From the NCBI RefSeq assembly GCF_036346295.1, contig NZ_CP107819.1, forward strand, positions 5,022,001-5,086,000: a stretch of 64,000 nucleotides of DNA, in the 5' to 3' direction. This stretch comes from Streptomyces sp. NBC_00536 (lineage in GTDB: Bacteria > Actinomycetota > Actinomycetes > Streptomycetales > Streptomycetaceae). Position 1 is the first letter of the stretch. Each line of letters opens with the position of its first letter. This document shows, piece by piece, positions 33,024-41,648 of this stretch. Below the pieces are notes generated by a model that searched no databases, had not been told where the DNA came from, and worked only from the letters and a program-made list of their open reading frames with translations. A program made the position numbers and the translations under genes.

Positions 33024-34513
33024 CCACCGAGACCACCCCCTACGCGCGCCGCTGGCTGATGCTGCCCGTCGTCCTGGCCGCGCTCTTCATGGCCCAGTTC
33101 GACCTCTACGTCGTCAACGTCGCCGCCCCCACCCTCCAGCGGCAGCTGGGCGCGGGCCCGGTCGCCCTCGAACTCATCGTCGCGGGCTACGCCTTCACCT
33201 ACGCCAGCGGTCTGATCACCGGCGGCCGGCTCGGTGACCTCTTCGGCTCCCGCGTGATGTTCCTCGGCGGGGCGCTCGCCTTCACCCTCGCCTCGCTGCT
33301 CTGCGGGATCGCCCAGAGTCCCGGCCAGCTCGTCACCGCCCGGCTGCTCCAGGGCGTGACCGGCGCGGCCATGGTGCCTCAGGTGCTCGCCCTGATCACC
33401 GGGGTGTTCAGCCCCGCCGAACGGCCGCGCGCGCTGGCCTGGTTCGGCTTCACCGTCGGGGTCGGCGCGGTCGCCGGGCAGGTGCTCGGCGGGATGCTGC
33501 TCCAGGCCGGTTCCTCCGGGCTCGGCTGGCGGGCGATCTTCCTGGTCAACGTGCCCGCCGGGCTGCTGACCTTCCTGCTGGCCCGCCGCCTGGTGCCCAA
33601 GCGGGCCGCCGGAGCCGGGGCGCGCGGCGGGCTCGACCCCGTCGGGGCCATCGGCATCCCGGCCGGGCTCGCGCTGGCGCTCGTACCGATGATGCTCGGC
33701 GGGGCCAAGGGCTGGCCGCTGTGGACCTGGCTGTGCCTGGCCGCCGCGGTGCCCGTGCTCGCCGGGACCCTGGGGTGGGAGCGCAGGCTGGCCCGCCGGG
33801 GCGGGCGGCCGCTGCTGGACCTCTCGCTCTTCCGGATCCGCTCCTTCCACCGCGGTCTGGTGGTCAGCGGGGCGGTCTTCGGGGCGTTCTTCAGCTTCAT
33901 GTTCGCCCTGACGCTGGTCCTCCAGTCCGGCCTCGGGCTGAGCCCGCTGGCCGCCGGGTTCTCCTTCGCCCCGCTCGGCCTCGCCTTCGCCGGGGCCTCC
34001 ATGGCGGCGCGCCGGATCCCGCCCGCGCGGGCCGCCCGTACGGTCCTCAGCGGGACGCTGGTCGCCGCCGCGGGCCTGGTCGTCCTGCTCGGTGAACTCA
34101 CCTGGGCCGCCGACCGGATCAGCGCCCTGCGGCTGCTGCTGCCGATGGTCCTGATCGGCCTCGGCAACGGGCTCGCGGTACCCGCCCTGACCGGCGCGGT
34201 GCTCACCGGAGTCGGCCCCGGCCAGGCCGGATCCGCCGCCGGAGTGCTCACCACGGCCCAGCAGTTCGCCAGCGCGGCCGGAGTGGCCCTGCTCGGCTCC
34301 GTCTTCTTCTCGGTGCTCGGCTCCGGGGAGGGCCCCAGCGCGTACGCGATCGCACTGCGCTGGGTCGCCGGGATCGGACTGGTCCTGGTGCTGGTCGCGG
34401 CCGCCGCGAGCCGGGCGCTGCCCCGGCCGGAGGACGAGGCCAAGGACAAGGCCAAGGACAAGGCCGAGGGCGCGCAAGAGAAGAACCCGAACAAGATTCT
34501 GGGGAAGGTGTGA
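33020..34513 (+). CDS. MFS exporter, 14-TM DHA2 type (2)
   Basis: A 497-residue drug:proton antiporter. MAQFDLYVVNVAAPTLQRQL opens TM1, GGRLGDLFGSRVMF is motif A, and ARLLQGVTGAAMVPQVLALITGVF plus GFTVGVGAVAGQVLGG are motifs B and C. The hydrophilic C-terminus is a Lys/Asp-rich tail (DKAKDKAEGAQEKN). The ATG overlaps the stop of the P-loop gene. Likely an efflux pump for the product of the AvrD block or of the phenazine block. Confidence 0.85.
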   Translation: MTTETTPYARRWLMLPVVLAALFMAQFDLYVVNVAAPTLQRQLGAGPVALELIVAGYAFTYASGLITGGRLGDLFGSRVMFLGGALAFTLASLLCGIAQSPGQLVTARLLQGVTGAAMVPQVLALITGVFSPAERPRALAWFGFTVGVGAVAGQVLGGMLLQAGSSGLGWRAIFLVNVPAGLLTFLLARRLVPKRAAGAGARGGLDPVGAIGIPAGLALALVPMMLGGAKGWPLWTWLCLAAAVPVLAGTLGWERRLARRGGRPLLDLSLFRIRSFHRGLVVSGAVFGAFFSFMFALTLVLQSGLGLSPLAAGFSFAPLGLAFAGASMAARRIPPARAARTVLSGTLVAAAGLVVLLGELTWAADRISALRLLLPMVLIGLGNGLAVPALTGAVLTGVGPGQAGSAAGVLTTAQQFASAAGVALLGSVFFSVLGSGEGPSAYAIALRWVAGIGLVLVLVAAAASRALPRPEDEAKDKAKDKAEGAQEKNPNKILGKV

Positions 34514-34514
34514 C

Positions 34515-34961
34515 ATGCCGGGGACGGCCCTGACGGCAGAGGAGCGCAAGGCGAAGGCCGCGCAGCTCTTCGAGCGGATCATCACGCACGGCGAGCTGCA
34601 CCTCGCCGACGACCTCTTCCACGAGGACTTCAGCTGGCCGCAGTTCGGCCTGCACGGCCCCGAGGGGGTGCGCACCTGGGTGCGGGCCTTCCGGACCTCC
34701 TTCCCCGACATGGTGGACACCGTCGTCGAGCAGTGGGCGGAGGGGGACACGGTCATCTCCCGGGTGGAGTGCACCGCCACCCAGCTCGGCGCCTTCCGCG
34801 GCCTGCCGCCCAGCGGCCGCAAGGCCACCTTCGGGGCGCTGGGCATCGACCGGTTCCGCGGGGACAAGATCATCGAGCGGTCGGCGCACTTCGACCTCGC
34901 CGACCTGATGCGCAAGTACGGACACACCCAGCTGGACGTGCCCCCGCAGGACCGGCCGTGA
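34515..34961 (+). CDS. SnoaL-like (NTF2-fold) polyketide cyclase/ester cyclase family protein
   Basis: A 148-residue protein with the SnoaL pattern: AAQLFERIITHGELHLADDLFHEDF, LHGPEGVRTWVRAFRTSFPDMVDTVVEQWAEGDTVISRVECTATQLG and FRGDKIIERSAHFDLADLMRK. Such proteins close rings by aldol chemistry, or act as hydroxylases or binding proteins. It begins one base after the exporter stop and overlaps the FAD subunit gene (GTGA). A ring closure in product formation is conceivable; the substrate is unknown. Confidence 0.75.
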   Translation: MPGTALTAEERKAKAAQLFERIITHGELHLADDLFHEDFSWPQFGLHGPEGVRTWVRAFRTSFPDMVDTVVEQWAEGDTVISRVECTATQLGAFRGLPPSGRKATFGALGIDRFRGDKIIERSAHFDLADLMRKYGHTQLDVPPQDRP

Positions 34962-35857
34962 AGCCGGCGCCGTTCGACTACGTCCGTCCCGCCAGCGCGG
35001 CCGAGGCCGTGTGGGCCCTGGCCGCGGCGCACGAGGCCGGGCGCGACGCCCGGGTCCTCGCGGGCGGCCAGTCCCTGGTCCCGCTGCTCAACCGGCGCGC
35101 CCTGCGCCCCGACCTGATCGTCGACCTAGGCAAGGTCCCCGCGCTCACCGGCATCCAGACCGGCCCGCGCGGGGTCCGGATCGGCGCCCTCACCCCGCAC
35201 GCCACCGTCGAGCGCAGCACCGACCCCGGGCTGAACCGGCGGCTGCCGGTGCTCCCCGAGGCGGCCGCGCTGGTCGGACAGCTCCCGGTGCGGGTGCGCG
35301 GCACGGTCGGCGGGAGCCTCGCGCACGCCGACCCCGGCGCCGAGTGGTGCCTGCTCGCGGTCCTGCTGGGCGCCGAACTGACCCTGCTGGGGCCGGGCGG
35401 CACGCGGGTGGTGGGCGCCGACGCCTTCCTGCGCGGGCGCCACCGCACGGCCCTGCGGCCGGGGGAGATCCTGGTCGAGGTGCGCTTCCCGCGGGCCGAG
35501 CCCGCCGCCGCGCTGGTGGAGTACGCCGTCCAGCCCGGCCGGATCCCGGAAGTGGCCGCCGCCGCGGCGCTGGTCCTGGACGCCGACGGGCGGATCGGTT
35601 CCGCCCGCCTCGCGCTGGCGGGACCGCTGGAACGCCCGATGCGGATCCCGGCCGCCGAAGCCCTGCTGATCGGGGCCCGCCCCGGCCAGGAGAGCTTCGC
35701 GGTGGCCGCCGCCAAGGCCGTACGGATCACCGGGGCCACCGGTGACCTGGGCACCCTGGCGGCCGTACTGGCCCGTCGGGCGCTCGCCGAGTCCGCCGCC
35801 CGGGCCGCCGTCCTGGCGCCGCTGCGCCGCGACAGACTGGAGCTGGTGCCGGTATGA
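34958..35857 (+). CDS. Molybdenum hydroxylase FAD subunit (CoxM-like)
   Basis: A 299-residue medium subunit of the xanthine dehydrogenase/CO dehydrogenase family. FDYVRPASAAEAVWALAAAHEAGRDARVLAGGQSLVPLLNRR is the FAD-binding N-domain, and LVGQLPVRVRGTVGGSLAHADPGAEW is the second FAD motif. It passes electrons from the Fe-S subunit to an acceptor. GTG 34958 overlaps the SnoaL stop; it is followed by the 2Fe-2S subunit with another overlap. The three subunits are in M-S-L order. Confidence 0.88.
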   Translation: MKPAPFDYVRPASAAEAVWALAAAHEAGRDARVLAGGQSLVPLLNRRALRPDLIVDLGKVPALTGIQTGPRGVRIGALTPHATVERSTDPGLNRRLPVLPEAAALVGQLPVRVRGTVGGSLAHADPGAEWCLLAVLLGAELTLLGPGGTRVVGADAFLRGRHRTALRPGEILVEVRFPRAEPAAALVEYAVQPGRIPEVAAAAALVLDADGRIGSARLALAGPLERPMRIPAAEALLIGARPGQESFAVAAAKAVRITGATGDLGTLAAVLARRALAESAARAAVLAPLRRDRLELVPV

Positions 35858-36399
35858 CCGCCCCTGCGTCCGCCCCCGCTTCTGCTTCCGTGACCCCCGC
35901 GACCTCCGCCGTCCCCGTGCGGCTGACCGTCAACGGTGAGCGGCGCGCCCTGGACGTCGAGGCGCGGCGCAGCCTGGCCGACGTGCTGCGCCGCGACCTG
36001 CGGCTCACCGGCACCACGGTCGGCTGCGAGACCGGCGTGTGCGGTTCCTGCACGGTGCTGCTGGACGACGAACCGGTACGGGCCTGCGCGATGCTCGCCG
36101 TGCAGGCCGACGGCGGCTCCGTCGAGACCGTCGAGTCCCTGGCCCCGGCGGACGGTGAACTCGGACCGCTGCAAACGGTGTTCCGGGACCACTTCGCCCT
36201 CCAGTGCGGGTTCTGCACCCCCGGCTTCCTGATGCTCGCGACCGCCCTGCTGCGCCGCGAGCCCGACCCGGACCGCACCGCCGTGCGGGCCTGCGTCTCC
36301 GCGAACCTGTGCCGCTGCACCGGCTACCAGCCGGTCGTGGACGCCGTGTGCGCCGCCGCGGCCGCCTGCGCTTCCGCTCGCGCCGAGGAGGAAGCGTGA
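35854..36399 (+). CDS. Molybdenum hydroxylase 2Fe-2S subunit (CoxS-like)
   Basis: A 181-residue small subunit. VGCETGVCGSCTVLLDDEPVRAC binds the plant-ferredoxin-type cluster; CGFCTPGFLM and CVSANLCRCTGYQPV bind the second cluster near the molybdopterin. About 20 Ala/Pro/Ser residues precede the core, and a short Ala/Glu tail follows. It lies between and overlaps the M and L subunit genes. Confidence 0.9.
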   Translation: MTAPASAPASASVTPATSAVPVRLTVNGERRALDVEARRSLADVLRRDLRLTGTTVGCETGVCGSCTVLLDDEPVRACAMLAVQADGGSVETVESLAPADGELGPLQTVFRDHFALQCGFCTPGFLMLATALLRREPDPDRTAVRACVSANLCRCTGYQPVVDAVCAAAAACASARAEEEA

Positions 36400-38753
36400 G
36401 CACCGGGGTCGTCGGGCGGTCCGTACCCCGGCTGGAGGACGACCGGCTGCTGCGCGGGCGCGGCCGCTTCCACGACGACGTGGCGCGCCCCGGCCAGCTG
36501 TGGCTGCGCGTCGTACGCTCCCCCCTCGCGCACGCCCGGATCCTCGGCGTGGACACCGCGCGGGCCGCCGCCCTGCCCGGGGTGGCGCTCGTCCTCACCG
36601 CCGACGACCTGCCCCCGGGCCTGCGGATCCCGGTCCGCCAGCCGCACCCCGGGATCGACTTCACCGACTACCTCCAGCCCCCGCTGGCCACCGGGTACGT
36701 CCGGTACGCGGGGGAGCCGGTGGCCGTCGTCCTCGCCGAGGACCCCTACCTCGCGGAGGACGCCGCCGAGCTGGTGGAGCTCGACCTGGAAGAGCTGACC
36801 CCGGCGCTGGACGCCCGTACGGCCGCGGCCGGGCCCGGGACCGTATCCCTGCCCGGGGCGCCCGCGCCGCGCGTGGGCACCGTCGACTTCTCCTACGGGG
36901 ACGTGGACGCGGCCTTCGCCGCGGCCGCCCACGTGGTCAGCGCCGACCTGCGCACCGGCCGGCACAGCGGCACCCCGCTGGAGCCGCGCGGCCTGACCGC
37001 CGACATCGAGGACCCGCACGACCCCGGCGGTCCCGGCGGGCGGATCACGATCTGGGGCGCGGCGAAGATCCCGCACATCAACCGGCGGGTGCTCGCCTCC
37101 CTGCTCGCGATCCCCGAACACCGCATCCACATGCGGGAGACGGACGCGGGCGGCAGCTTCGGCATCCGCGGCGAGTTCTATCCCGAGGACTTCCTCGTCC
37201 CCTTCCTGTGCCTGCGCACCGGACGCCCGGTGAAGTGGTCCGAGGACCGGGCCGAGCACATGAGCGCCGCCAACCACGCCCGCGAGCAGGAACACCGGAT
37301 CGAGCTGGCCTTCGACGCGGACGGGCTGCTGCTGGGGCTGCGGGACGAGGCCTGGCTGGACAACGGCGCGTACATCCGTACGCACGGGGCGGTCGTCGCG
37401 GCGCTCACCGCGTCGATGATCTCGGGGGCCTACCGGATCCCCGCGTGCAGCTCGCGCGTGCACATCGTCACCACCAACAAGACCCCGATCGGCACCTACC
37501 GGGCGCCCGGCCGCTTCCAGCACAACTTCGTGCGCGAGCACGCCCTCGATCTCGCCGCCACTCAACTGGGCCTGGATCCCGTTGAGTTGCGGCGGCGCCA
37601 CCTGCTCACCGGAACCGAACTCCCGCACCGGCGGCCGATGCAGGTCTTCGGCTCGCCCATGGTCCTCGACGGCAAGGACCACCTGGAGCACTTCGACAAG
37701 GCGCTCGCGTCGGTCGGCTACGCACGCTGGCGCGAGGAGGCGCGGGCCGCCCGCGCCGCCGGCCGGCTCGTCGGCACCGGCTGCGCGGTGATCCTGGAGA
37801 AGGCCGGGCTCGGCTACGACAGCGCGGTCGTCGACATCGGCGTCACCGGCGCGGTCCGGGTCGCGATGGGCGGCGCGAACGTCGGCCAGGGCATCGAGAC
37901 CGTCATGGCCCAGATCGCCGCCGACGAACTCGCCGTACCCGTCGCCTCGGTGCGGGTCGTGCTCTCCGACACCGACGTCCTCCCCGACGGCGGCGGCACC
38001 TTCGGCAGCCGCTCCACCGTCGTCGGCGGCGAAGCCGTGCGCCGGGCCGCGGTCGCGGTCCGCGAGAAGGCGGTGCGGGTGGCCGCGGGGCTCCTGGAGG
38101 TCCCGCCGGAATCCGTGCACCTGATCCCGGGCGGCCTGGGTTCCAACTCCGCTGTGGGGGAGTTGGGTTGGGCGGCGATCGCGGCAGCCTCGTTCACCCC
38201 GCGCTGGATCCGCACCGGCGAGGAGGTCGGCCTGATGGGCCGGGCGACGTACGCCGCGGACGGGATGACGTACCCCTACGGCGCCCACTTCGCGCAGGCG
38301 GAAGTCGACCCCGGCACCGGCGTGGTGCGGCTGCTGCGGTACGCCATGACCTACGAGATCGGGCGCGCCGTCCACCCCGAGGCGGTCCGCGGCCAGCTCA
38401 TCGGCGGCGCCGTCCAGGGCATCGGCGGCGCCCTGTCCGAGGAGTTCCGCTACGACGCGCGCGGCCGCCCGCTGTCCCTGACCCTCGACGACTACCTGTG
38501 GCCGCGCGCCGCGGACCTCCCCGAATTCCAGGTCGAGGTCTACGAGGACGCCCCGGCCCCCGGCAACCCACTGGGCCTGCGCGGAGCCGGCGAGGGCGGC
38601 ACCGCGGGCAGCGGGGCCGTCGTCGCGGGCGCCGTACGGGACGCCCTGGGACTGCCCGGCGACGTCGGCGCCCTCCCGCTGCACCCCGCGAGGGTGCGCT
38701 CCCTGATGTCCCTGCACCACACGACGCACCACAACCCTAAGGAGGAGCTGTGA
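36396..38753 (+). CDS. Molybdenum hydroxylase large subunit (CoxL/XdhB-like)
   Basis: A 785-residue molybdopterin-cytosine-dinucleotide-type subunit. LRGRGRFHDDVARPGQLWLRVVRSPLAHARI opens the protein, TDAGGSFGIRGEFYPEDF and TYRAPGRFQ are pterin-contact segments, GGANVGQGIETVMAQIAADEL is typical, and LRGAGEGGTAGSG carries the conserved catalytic Glu. The CO-dehydrogenase Cys loop (VAYRCSFR) is not seen, so it is not a CO dehydrogenase but an aldehyde- or N-heterocycle-hydroxylating type. In a phenazine-producing region, ring hydroxylation is an attractive but unproven role. It overlaps the carrier-protein gene. No Mo-cofactor maturation gene (CoxD/F-like) is in the window. Confidence 0.87.
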   Translation: MSTGVVGRSVPRLEDDRLLRGRGRFHDDVARPGQLWLRVVRSPLAHARILGVDTARAAALPGVALVLTADDLPPGLRIPVRQPHPGIDFTDYLQPPLATGYVRYAGEPVAVVLAEDPYLAEDAAELVELDLEELTPALDARTAAAGPGTVSLPGAPAPRVGTVDFSYGDVDAAFAAAAHVVSADLRTGRHSGTPLEPRGLTADIEDPHDPGGPGGRITIWGAAKIPHINRRVLASLLAIPEHRIHMRETDAGGSFGIRGEFYPEDFLVPFLCLRTGRPVKWSEDRAEHMSAANHAREQEHRIELAFDADGLLLGLRDEAWLDNGAYIRTHGAVVAALTASMISGAYRIPACSSRVHIVTTNKTPIGTYRAPGRFQHNFVREHALDLAATQLGLDPVELRRRHLLTGTELPHRRPMQVFGSPMVLDGKDHLEHFDKALASVGYARWREEARAARAAGRLVGTGCAVILEKAGLGYDSAVVDIGVTGAVRVAMGGANVGQGIETVMAQIAADELAVPVASVRVVLSDTDVLPDGGGTFGSRSTVVGGEAVRRAAVAVREKAVRVAAGLLEVPPESVHLIPGGLGSNSAVGELGWAAIAAASFTPRWIRTGEEVGLMGRATYAADGMTYPYGAHFAQAEVDPGTGVVRLLRYAMTYEIGRAVHPEAVRGQLIGGAVQGIGGALSEEFRYDARGRPLSLTLDDYLWPRAADLPEFQVEVYEDAPAPGNPLGLRGAGEGGTAGSGAVVAGAVRDALGLPGDVGALPLHPARVRSLMSLHHTTHHNPKEEL

Positions 38754-39151
38754 CAGTGAACCAAGCGGTTCTCGACTGGCTCAATACCGAACCCGACTGG
38801 GACGCACCGGGCCAGGCCCCGGCCGCCCCGGTCTCCGACGGCCCTGTCTCCGCGGACGTGACCGCACCCTCGGCGGCCACGCTCGCATCCGCGACGGACG
38901 CCGAACGCATGGAACTGGTCACCGACTACGTGCGCCGGGAGGTCGCCCGCTCCGTGGGCGTCACCCCGGCCGCGCTGGACACCGAGCGGACGCTGGTCAG
39001 CGTGGGCATCGGCTCGATGCTGGGGCTGGAACTCCAGTACCGGCTGCGGTCCGCCCTCGGCGTCGCACCCGAACTGACGGAGCTGCTCATGGCCAAGGAC
39101 ACGCACGCGCTGGCCGCGATGGTCGTCGCGCTGCTCGGGTCCGGCGGATGA
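38750..39151 (+). CDS. Acyl carrier protein 2 with N-terminal extension
   Basis: A 133-residue protein. The first ~50 residues (VLDWLNTEPDWDAPGQ, then an Ala/Pro/Ser linker) precede a carrier domain: MELVTDYVRREVARSVGVTPAALDTERTLVSVGIGSMLGLELQYRLRSALG. The phosphopantetheine Ser is in GIGSM. The N-terminal peptide could dock the carrier to a partner. GTG 38750 overlaps the large-subunit stop, and the end overlaps the transferase gene, so carrier and activating enzyme are made together. Coupling to the molybdenum hydroxylase suggests carrier-bound hydroxylation, which is inference. Confidence 0.8.
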   Translation: MTVNQAVLDWLNTEPDWDAPGQAPAAPVSDGPVSADVTAPSAATLASATDAERMELVTDYVRREVARSVGVTPAALDTERTLVSVGIGSMLGLELQYRLRSALGVAPELTELLMAKDTHALAAMVVALLGSGG

Positions 39152-39918
39152 CCGCGAAGCTGGCGCCGCCGGCCGGCGCTGATGTCTGGCTGCTGCGGCA
39201 GCCGAAGCCGGACGACATCACCGGCGTGCTGGAGATGACCGAACTGGACGAGAACGAACTCCAGCGGGCCCGCGCCTGCCGCCGCCAGTCGGGCGGCTAC
39301 CTGTACGCGGCGGCGCACATCGCGCTGCGCCGCGTCCTCGCCACCTACGTGGGGGAACCGGCCGGGTCGCTGGAGTTCGGCCGCGGCCCCTGCCCGTGCT
39401 GCGACCAGCAGCACGGCCGCCCCATCCTCCTGCAACCCACCTCCGACCTGCACTTCTCCCTCTCGCACAGCAGCGGGATCGTGCTGATCGGAGTGGCATC
39501 GGTACCGATCGGCGTCGACGTCGAGAAGGTACCGACGGCCGAGACCGCCCGGGTGTGCACCGCCGCGTTGCACGCGGACGAGCGCGCCGAACTGGCGGAG
39601 GTCCCCGAATGCGCCGGCACCTCGGCCTTCGGACGGCTGTGGACCCGCAAGGAGGCCTACCTCAAGGGACTGGGCACCGGCCTCGGCCGGGACCTGTCCC
39701 TGGACTACCTGGGGTGGGAGAGCGAACGCCACCCGAAGGGCTGGTCCGTGGTCGACGTCCCGGCGGGCCCCCGCCACACGGCGGCGGCCGCGATCGGCTA
39801 CGACGGCGCCCCGGCGGGCCCGGTGACCCTGCGCTGGCTCCCGATCGAGAGCCTGTTCACCGGCACCCGCGCCAACCTCGCGAACCGCGACTCGGTCCTG
39901 GCGGAGCTGGCCGCCTGA
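39148..39918 (+). CDS. Sfp-type 4'-phosphopantetheinyl transferase
   Basis: A 256-residue enzyme that transfers phosphopantetheine from CoA to the Ser of carrier proteins. LHFSLSHSSGIVLIGVASVPIGVDVEKV supplies the CoA-binding and Mg-binding Asp-x-Glu motif, and FGRLWTRKEAYLKGLGTGL is the third signature (W[ST]xKEAYLK). The CPCC segment (GPCPCCDQQHGRP) is a typical insertion of actinobacterial Sfp enzymes. It is the last gene of the operon before a bidirectional terminator and probably activates all three carrier proteins of the window. Confidence 0.9.
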   Translation: MTAKLAPPAGADVWLLRQPKPDDITGVLEMTELDENELQRARACRRQSGGYLYAAAHIALRRVLATYVGEPAGSLEFGRGPCPCCDQQHGRPILLQPTSDLHFSLSHSSGIVLIGVASVPIGVDVEKVPTAETARVCTAALHADERAELAEVPECAGTSAFGRLWTRKEAYLKGLGTGLGRDLSLDYLGWESERHPKGWSVVDVPAGPRHTAAAAIGYDGAPAGPVTLRWLPIESLFTGTRANLANRDSVLAELAA

Positions 39919-39946
39919 CCCGGCCCCGCCCACGGGCCCCCGCAAA

Positions 39947-39987
39947 AGAAGCCCCCGACCGGGAACCCACCCCGGCCGGGGGCTTCT
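39947..39987. terminator. Bidirectional terminator at the end of the AvrD/molybdenum block
   Basis: AGAAGCCCCCG (39947-39957) pairs with CGGGGGCTTCT (39977-39987), and CCGGG pairs with CCCGG inside, with one mismatch and a 7-base loop. It lies between the convergent transferase and collagen-like genes. Confidence 0.8.
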
Positions 39988-40000
39988 CGCGGAACAACAG

Positions 40001-40582
40001 TCAGGACCCGTTCACCACACAGGTCGCGAAGGCGGCGACGATGACCGCGGAACTGGACTGGTTGTTCACGACGGCACTCCACTCGGTCTGATCCGGGTCG
40101 GGGAGGCTCCCGAGTACCTGGAATCCGGCGGGCAGGGAGGCCTCGCTCACGAGGTAGTTGCCGCCGATCACCCTGCTTCCCGCGGGACAGGAGGCAGTGA
40201 CACCTGCAGAGCCCGCGAAGGGAGGGATGGTCCTCTCGTTCGTCACGAGCTGGAACTGACTGTGTCCCGGGGGGCCGGGCGGGCCGGCGGGTCCGGGCGC
40301 ACCGGACGGACCTGCCGAGCCCGCCGGACCGGGCGGACCCGGCGGACCGGACTGGTTCCAGTTGAGCGGCGTCTCCAGCCGCGCCCGGCACTGCTGCTGG
40401 GCCGAGTCGATGACCCTCACACCCCCGGTCCCTGTGGTGATGCAACCGTGAATGACGCCGTCACCGTCCGGAATGCTGGCCACGGCCACACCGGCCATGA
40501 CCCCGGACACACCAACGACCGCCGCGACGCCGACCAGCCATCTCCTGCGCCGCGCGGGCAGCGCCCGCCATTTCGCTCGCAT
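40001..40582 (-). CDS. Secreted collagen-like repeat protein
   Basis: A 193-residue protein. A twin-Arg-like basic start (LPARRRRW) and hydrophobic segment (LVGVAAVVGVSGVMAGVAVA) form a signal peptide. After ~40 residues with a Cys-containing GCITTGTG segment comes a Gly-X-Y stretch of nine or ten triplets rich in GPPGPP, GPAG and GAPG. The C-terminal ~85-residue domain (CPAGSRVIGGNYLV) resembles a secreted adhesion-type head. It is probably a surface or extracellular protein unrelated to the flanking clusters. Confidence 0.75.
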   Translation of the reverse strand: MRAKWRALPARRRRWLVGVAAVVGVSGVMAGVAVASIPDGDGVIHGCITTGTGGVRVIDSAQQQCRARLETPLNWNQSGPPGPPGPAGSAGPSGAPGPAGPPGPPGHSQFQLVTNERTIPPFAGSAGVTASCPAGSRVIGGNYLVSEASLPAGFQVLGSLPDPDQTEWSAVVNNQSSSAVIVAAFATCVVNGS

Positions 40583-40764
40583 CGCATGCTCCTTCGTCGG
40601 AGGGGGAGTTCACCGTCACACGCCACCCCCCGGCCGCCCGCGAACCACCCCGCCGCGCGGCGGCGGATCACACGAAAGTGGGGAGCCCGGCCGGGATCGA
40701 GGTCCGGGACCGGACTCTCGAGCGATCCGCAGGCGATCACACAGCAGCTGGCGCGGCCACTTGC

Positions 40765-41100
40765 TCACCGCGCCTGCTCCTGCTGTGCACGGGCGCGACG
40801 CCGGGCCTGGTGCCGCTCCTCCTCGTGGAGCAGGTCCTGGAGCGCCCGCGCGAGGGCGACGGCCTTCGGCCAGCCGTCCGGGAGGCGGACCGCGATGTGC
40901 CACGCGGCCAGGGCAGCCGCGGCCTCCATGGTCCGACGGCCCTCGGCCTGGAAGTGGAAGCACCGCACGCCGTGGGCGACGAGGCTGCCGCCGTCGCTCA
41001 GGTACGCCAGCCACTGCGCGGTGACCGCGCTGTCCGGCGGATGCTCCGCGTGGGCGAGTACGTACGCCACTTCCTGAGCGAGCCGCGACTCCCGGCTCAC
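40765..41100 (-). CDS. Conserved hypothetical protein of a small regulatory operon
   Basis: A 111-residue helical protein (ESRLAQEVAYVLAHAEHPPDS, FHFQAEGRRTMEAAAALAAWHIAVRLPDGWPKAVALARALQDLLHEEERHQARRRARAQQEQ). GTG 41100 overlaps the TGA of the preceding small gene. The charged C-terminal helix may be a coiled coil. I do not recognise its function. It belongs to a three-gene minus-strand operon divergent from the XRE-like gene at 41649. Confidence 0.6.
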   Translation of the reverse strand: MSRESRLAQEVAYVLAHAEHPPDSAVTAQWLAYLSDGGSLVAHGVRCFHFQAEGRRTMEAAAALAAWHIAVRLPDGWPKAVALARALQDLLHEEERHQARRRARAQQEQAR

Positions 41101-41267
41101 CGCACACCCGCCCGAACCGGCTTGCACGACGGGTCCCGGAGATTGTGCACCCAGTCCGACGGCCGGGCCCCGGACGCCGAGTGCCGGATGAACTCCCGCC
41201 CACCCGCCCGGATGGGACGGTCGCAGACGGCACAGATCCGCTCCGCGGCCACCGTCGCGGCGTTCAC
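41097..41267 (-). CDS. Small CxxC protein (56 residues)
   Basis: A short gene. GTG 41267 overlaps the stop of the upstream gene (GTGA), and its own TGA overlaps the next GTG. The product includes ERICAVCDRPIRAGGREFI, a CxxC half-zinc-finger, and a later Cys in LRDPSCKPV. Both overlaps and the conserved-looking CxxC support that it is real. It is possibly a small zinc-binding protein accessory to the XRE-type regulator nearby. Confidence 0.55.
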   Translation of the reverse strand: MNAATVAAERICAVCDRPIRAGGREFIRHSASGARPSDWVHNLRDPSCKPVRAGVR

Positions 41268-41494
41268 AGCTGCTCCAGGGTTCCCGGGGCCGCGGTGAAC
41301 TCCAGGCCGTCGACGCCCCGGATGTACGCGGTCCGCGTGTACTGCGGGCGCCCGGCGACAGGGCCAAGAGGCTCTTGGATCACGGCCATCAACTCGCCCT
41401 CGCGGTCAGTCTTCGGATCCCGGACCCGCTGGCGCAACAGCGGATGGTCCAGGTACTCGAACGCCCCGCCCGACCTGCCCTCACGTACGTCCAT
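41264..41494 (-). CDS. Conserved hypothetical protein, 76 residues
   Basis: The product begins MDVREGRSGGAFEYLDHPLLRQRVRDP and continues with TDREGELMAVIQEPLG and TAYIRGVDGLEFTAAPGTLEQL. It is of the DUF397-neighbour size class but I do not recognise a family. ATG 41494 has GGGAG upstream; the frame extends farther but with poorer codon use. First gene of the three-gene minus-strand operon. Confidence 0.55.
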   Translation of the reverse strand: MDVREGRSGGAFEYLDHPLLRQRVRDPKTDREGELMAVIQEPLGPVAGRPQYTRTAYIRGVDGLEFTAAPGTLEQL

Positions 41495-41648
41495 CCCGGC
41501 ACTCCCGCTCTGTTCGTCTGCGCTCGTCGTCGCCACAGGAGGAGGATGGGCTCGCACGCAGAGGGGCAGACAGGCCATCGCGTGGCCATCGGTGGCCACG
41601 TAGCGGCCATGGCCGGGGACAGACGCGATGACACCTCACACTGGGGCC

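Noticed and set aside
36396..38753. Aerobic CO dehydrogenase
   Set aside because: The large subunit lacks the cysteine active-site loop expected of CoxL, and no Cox maturation genes are present.
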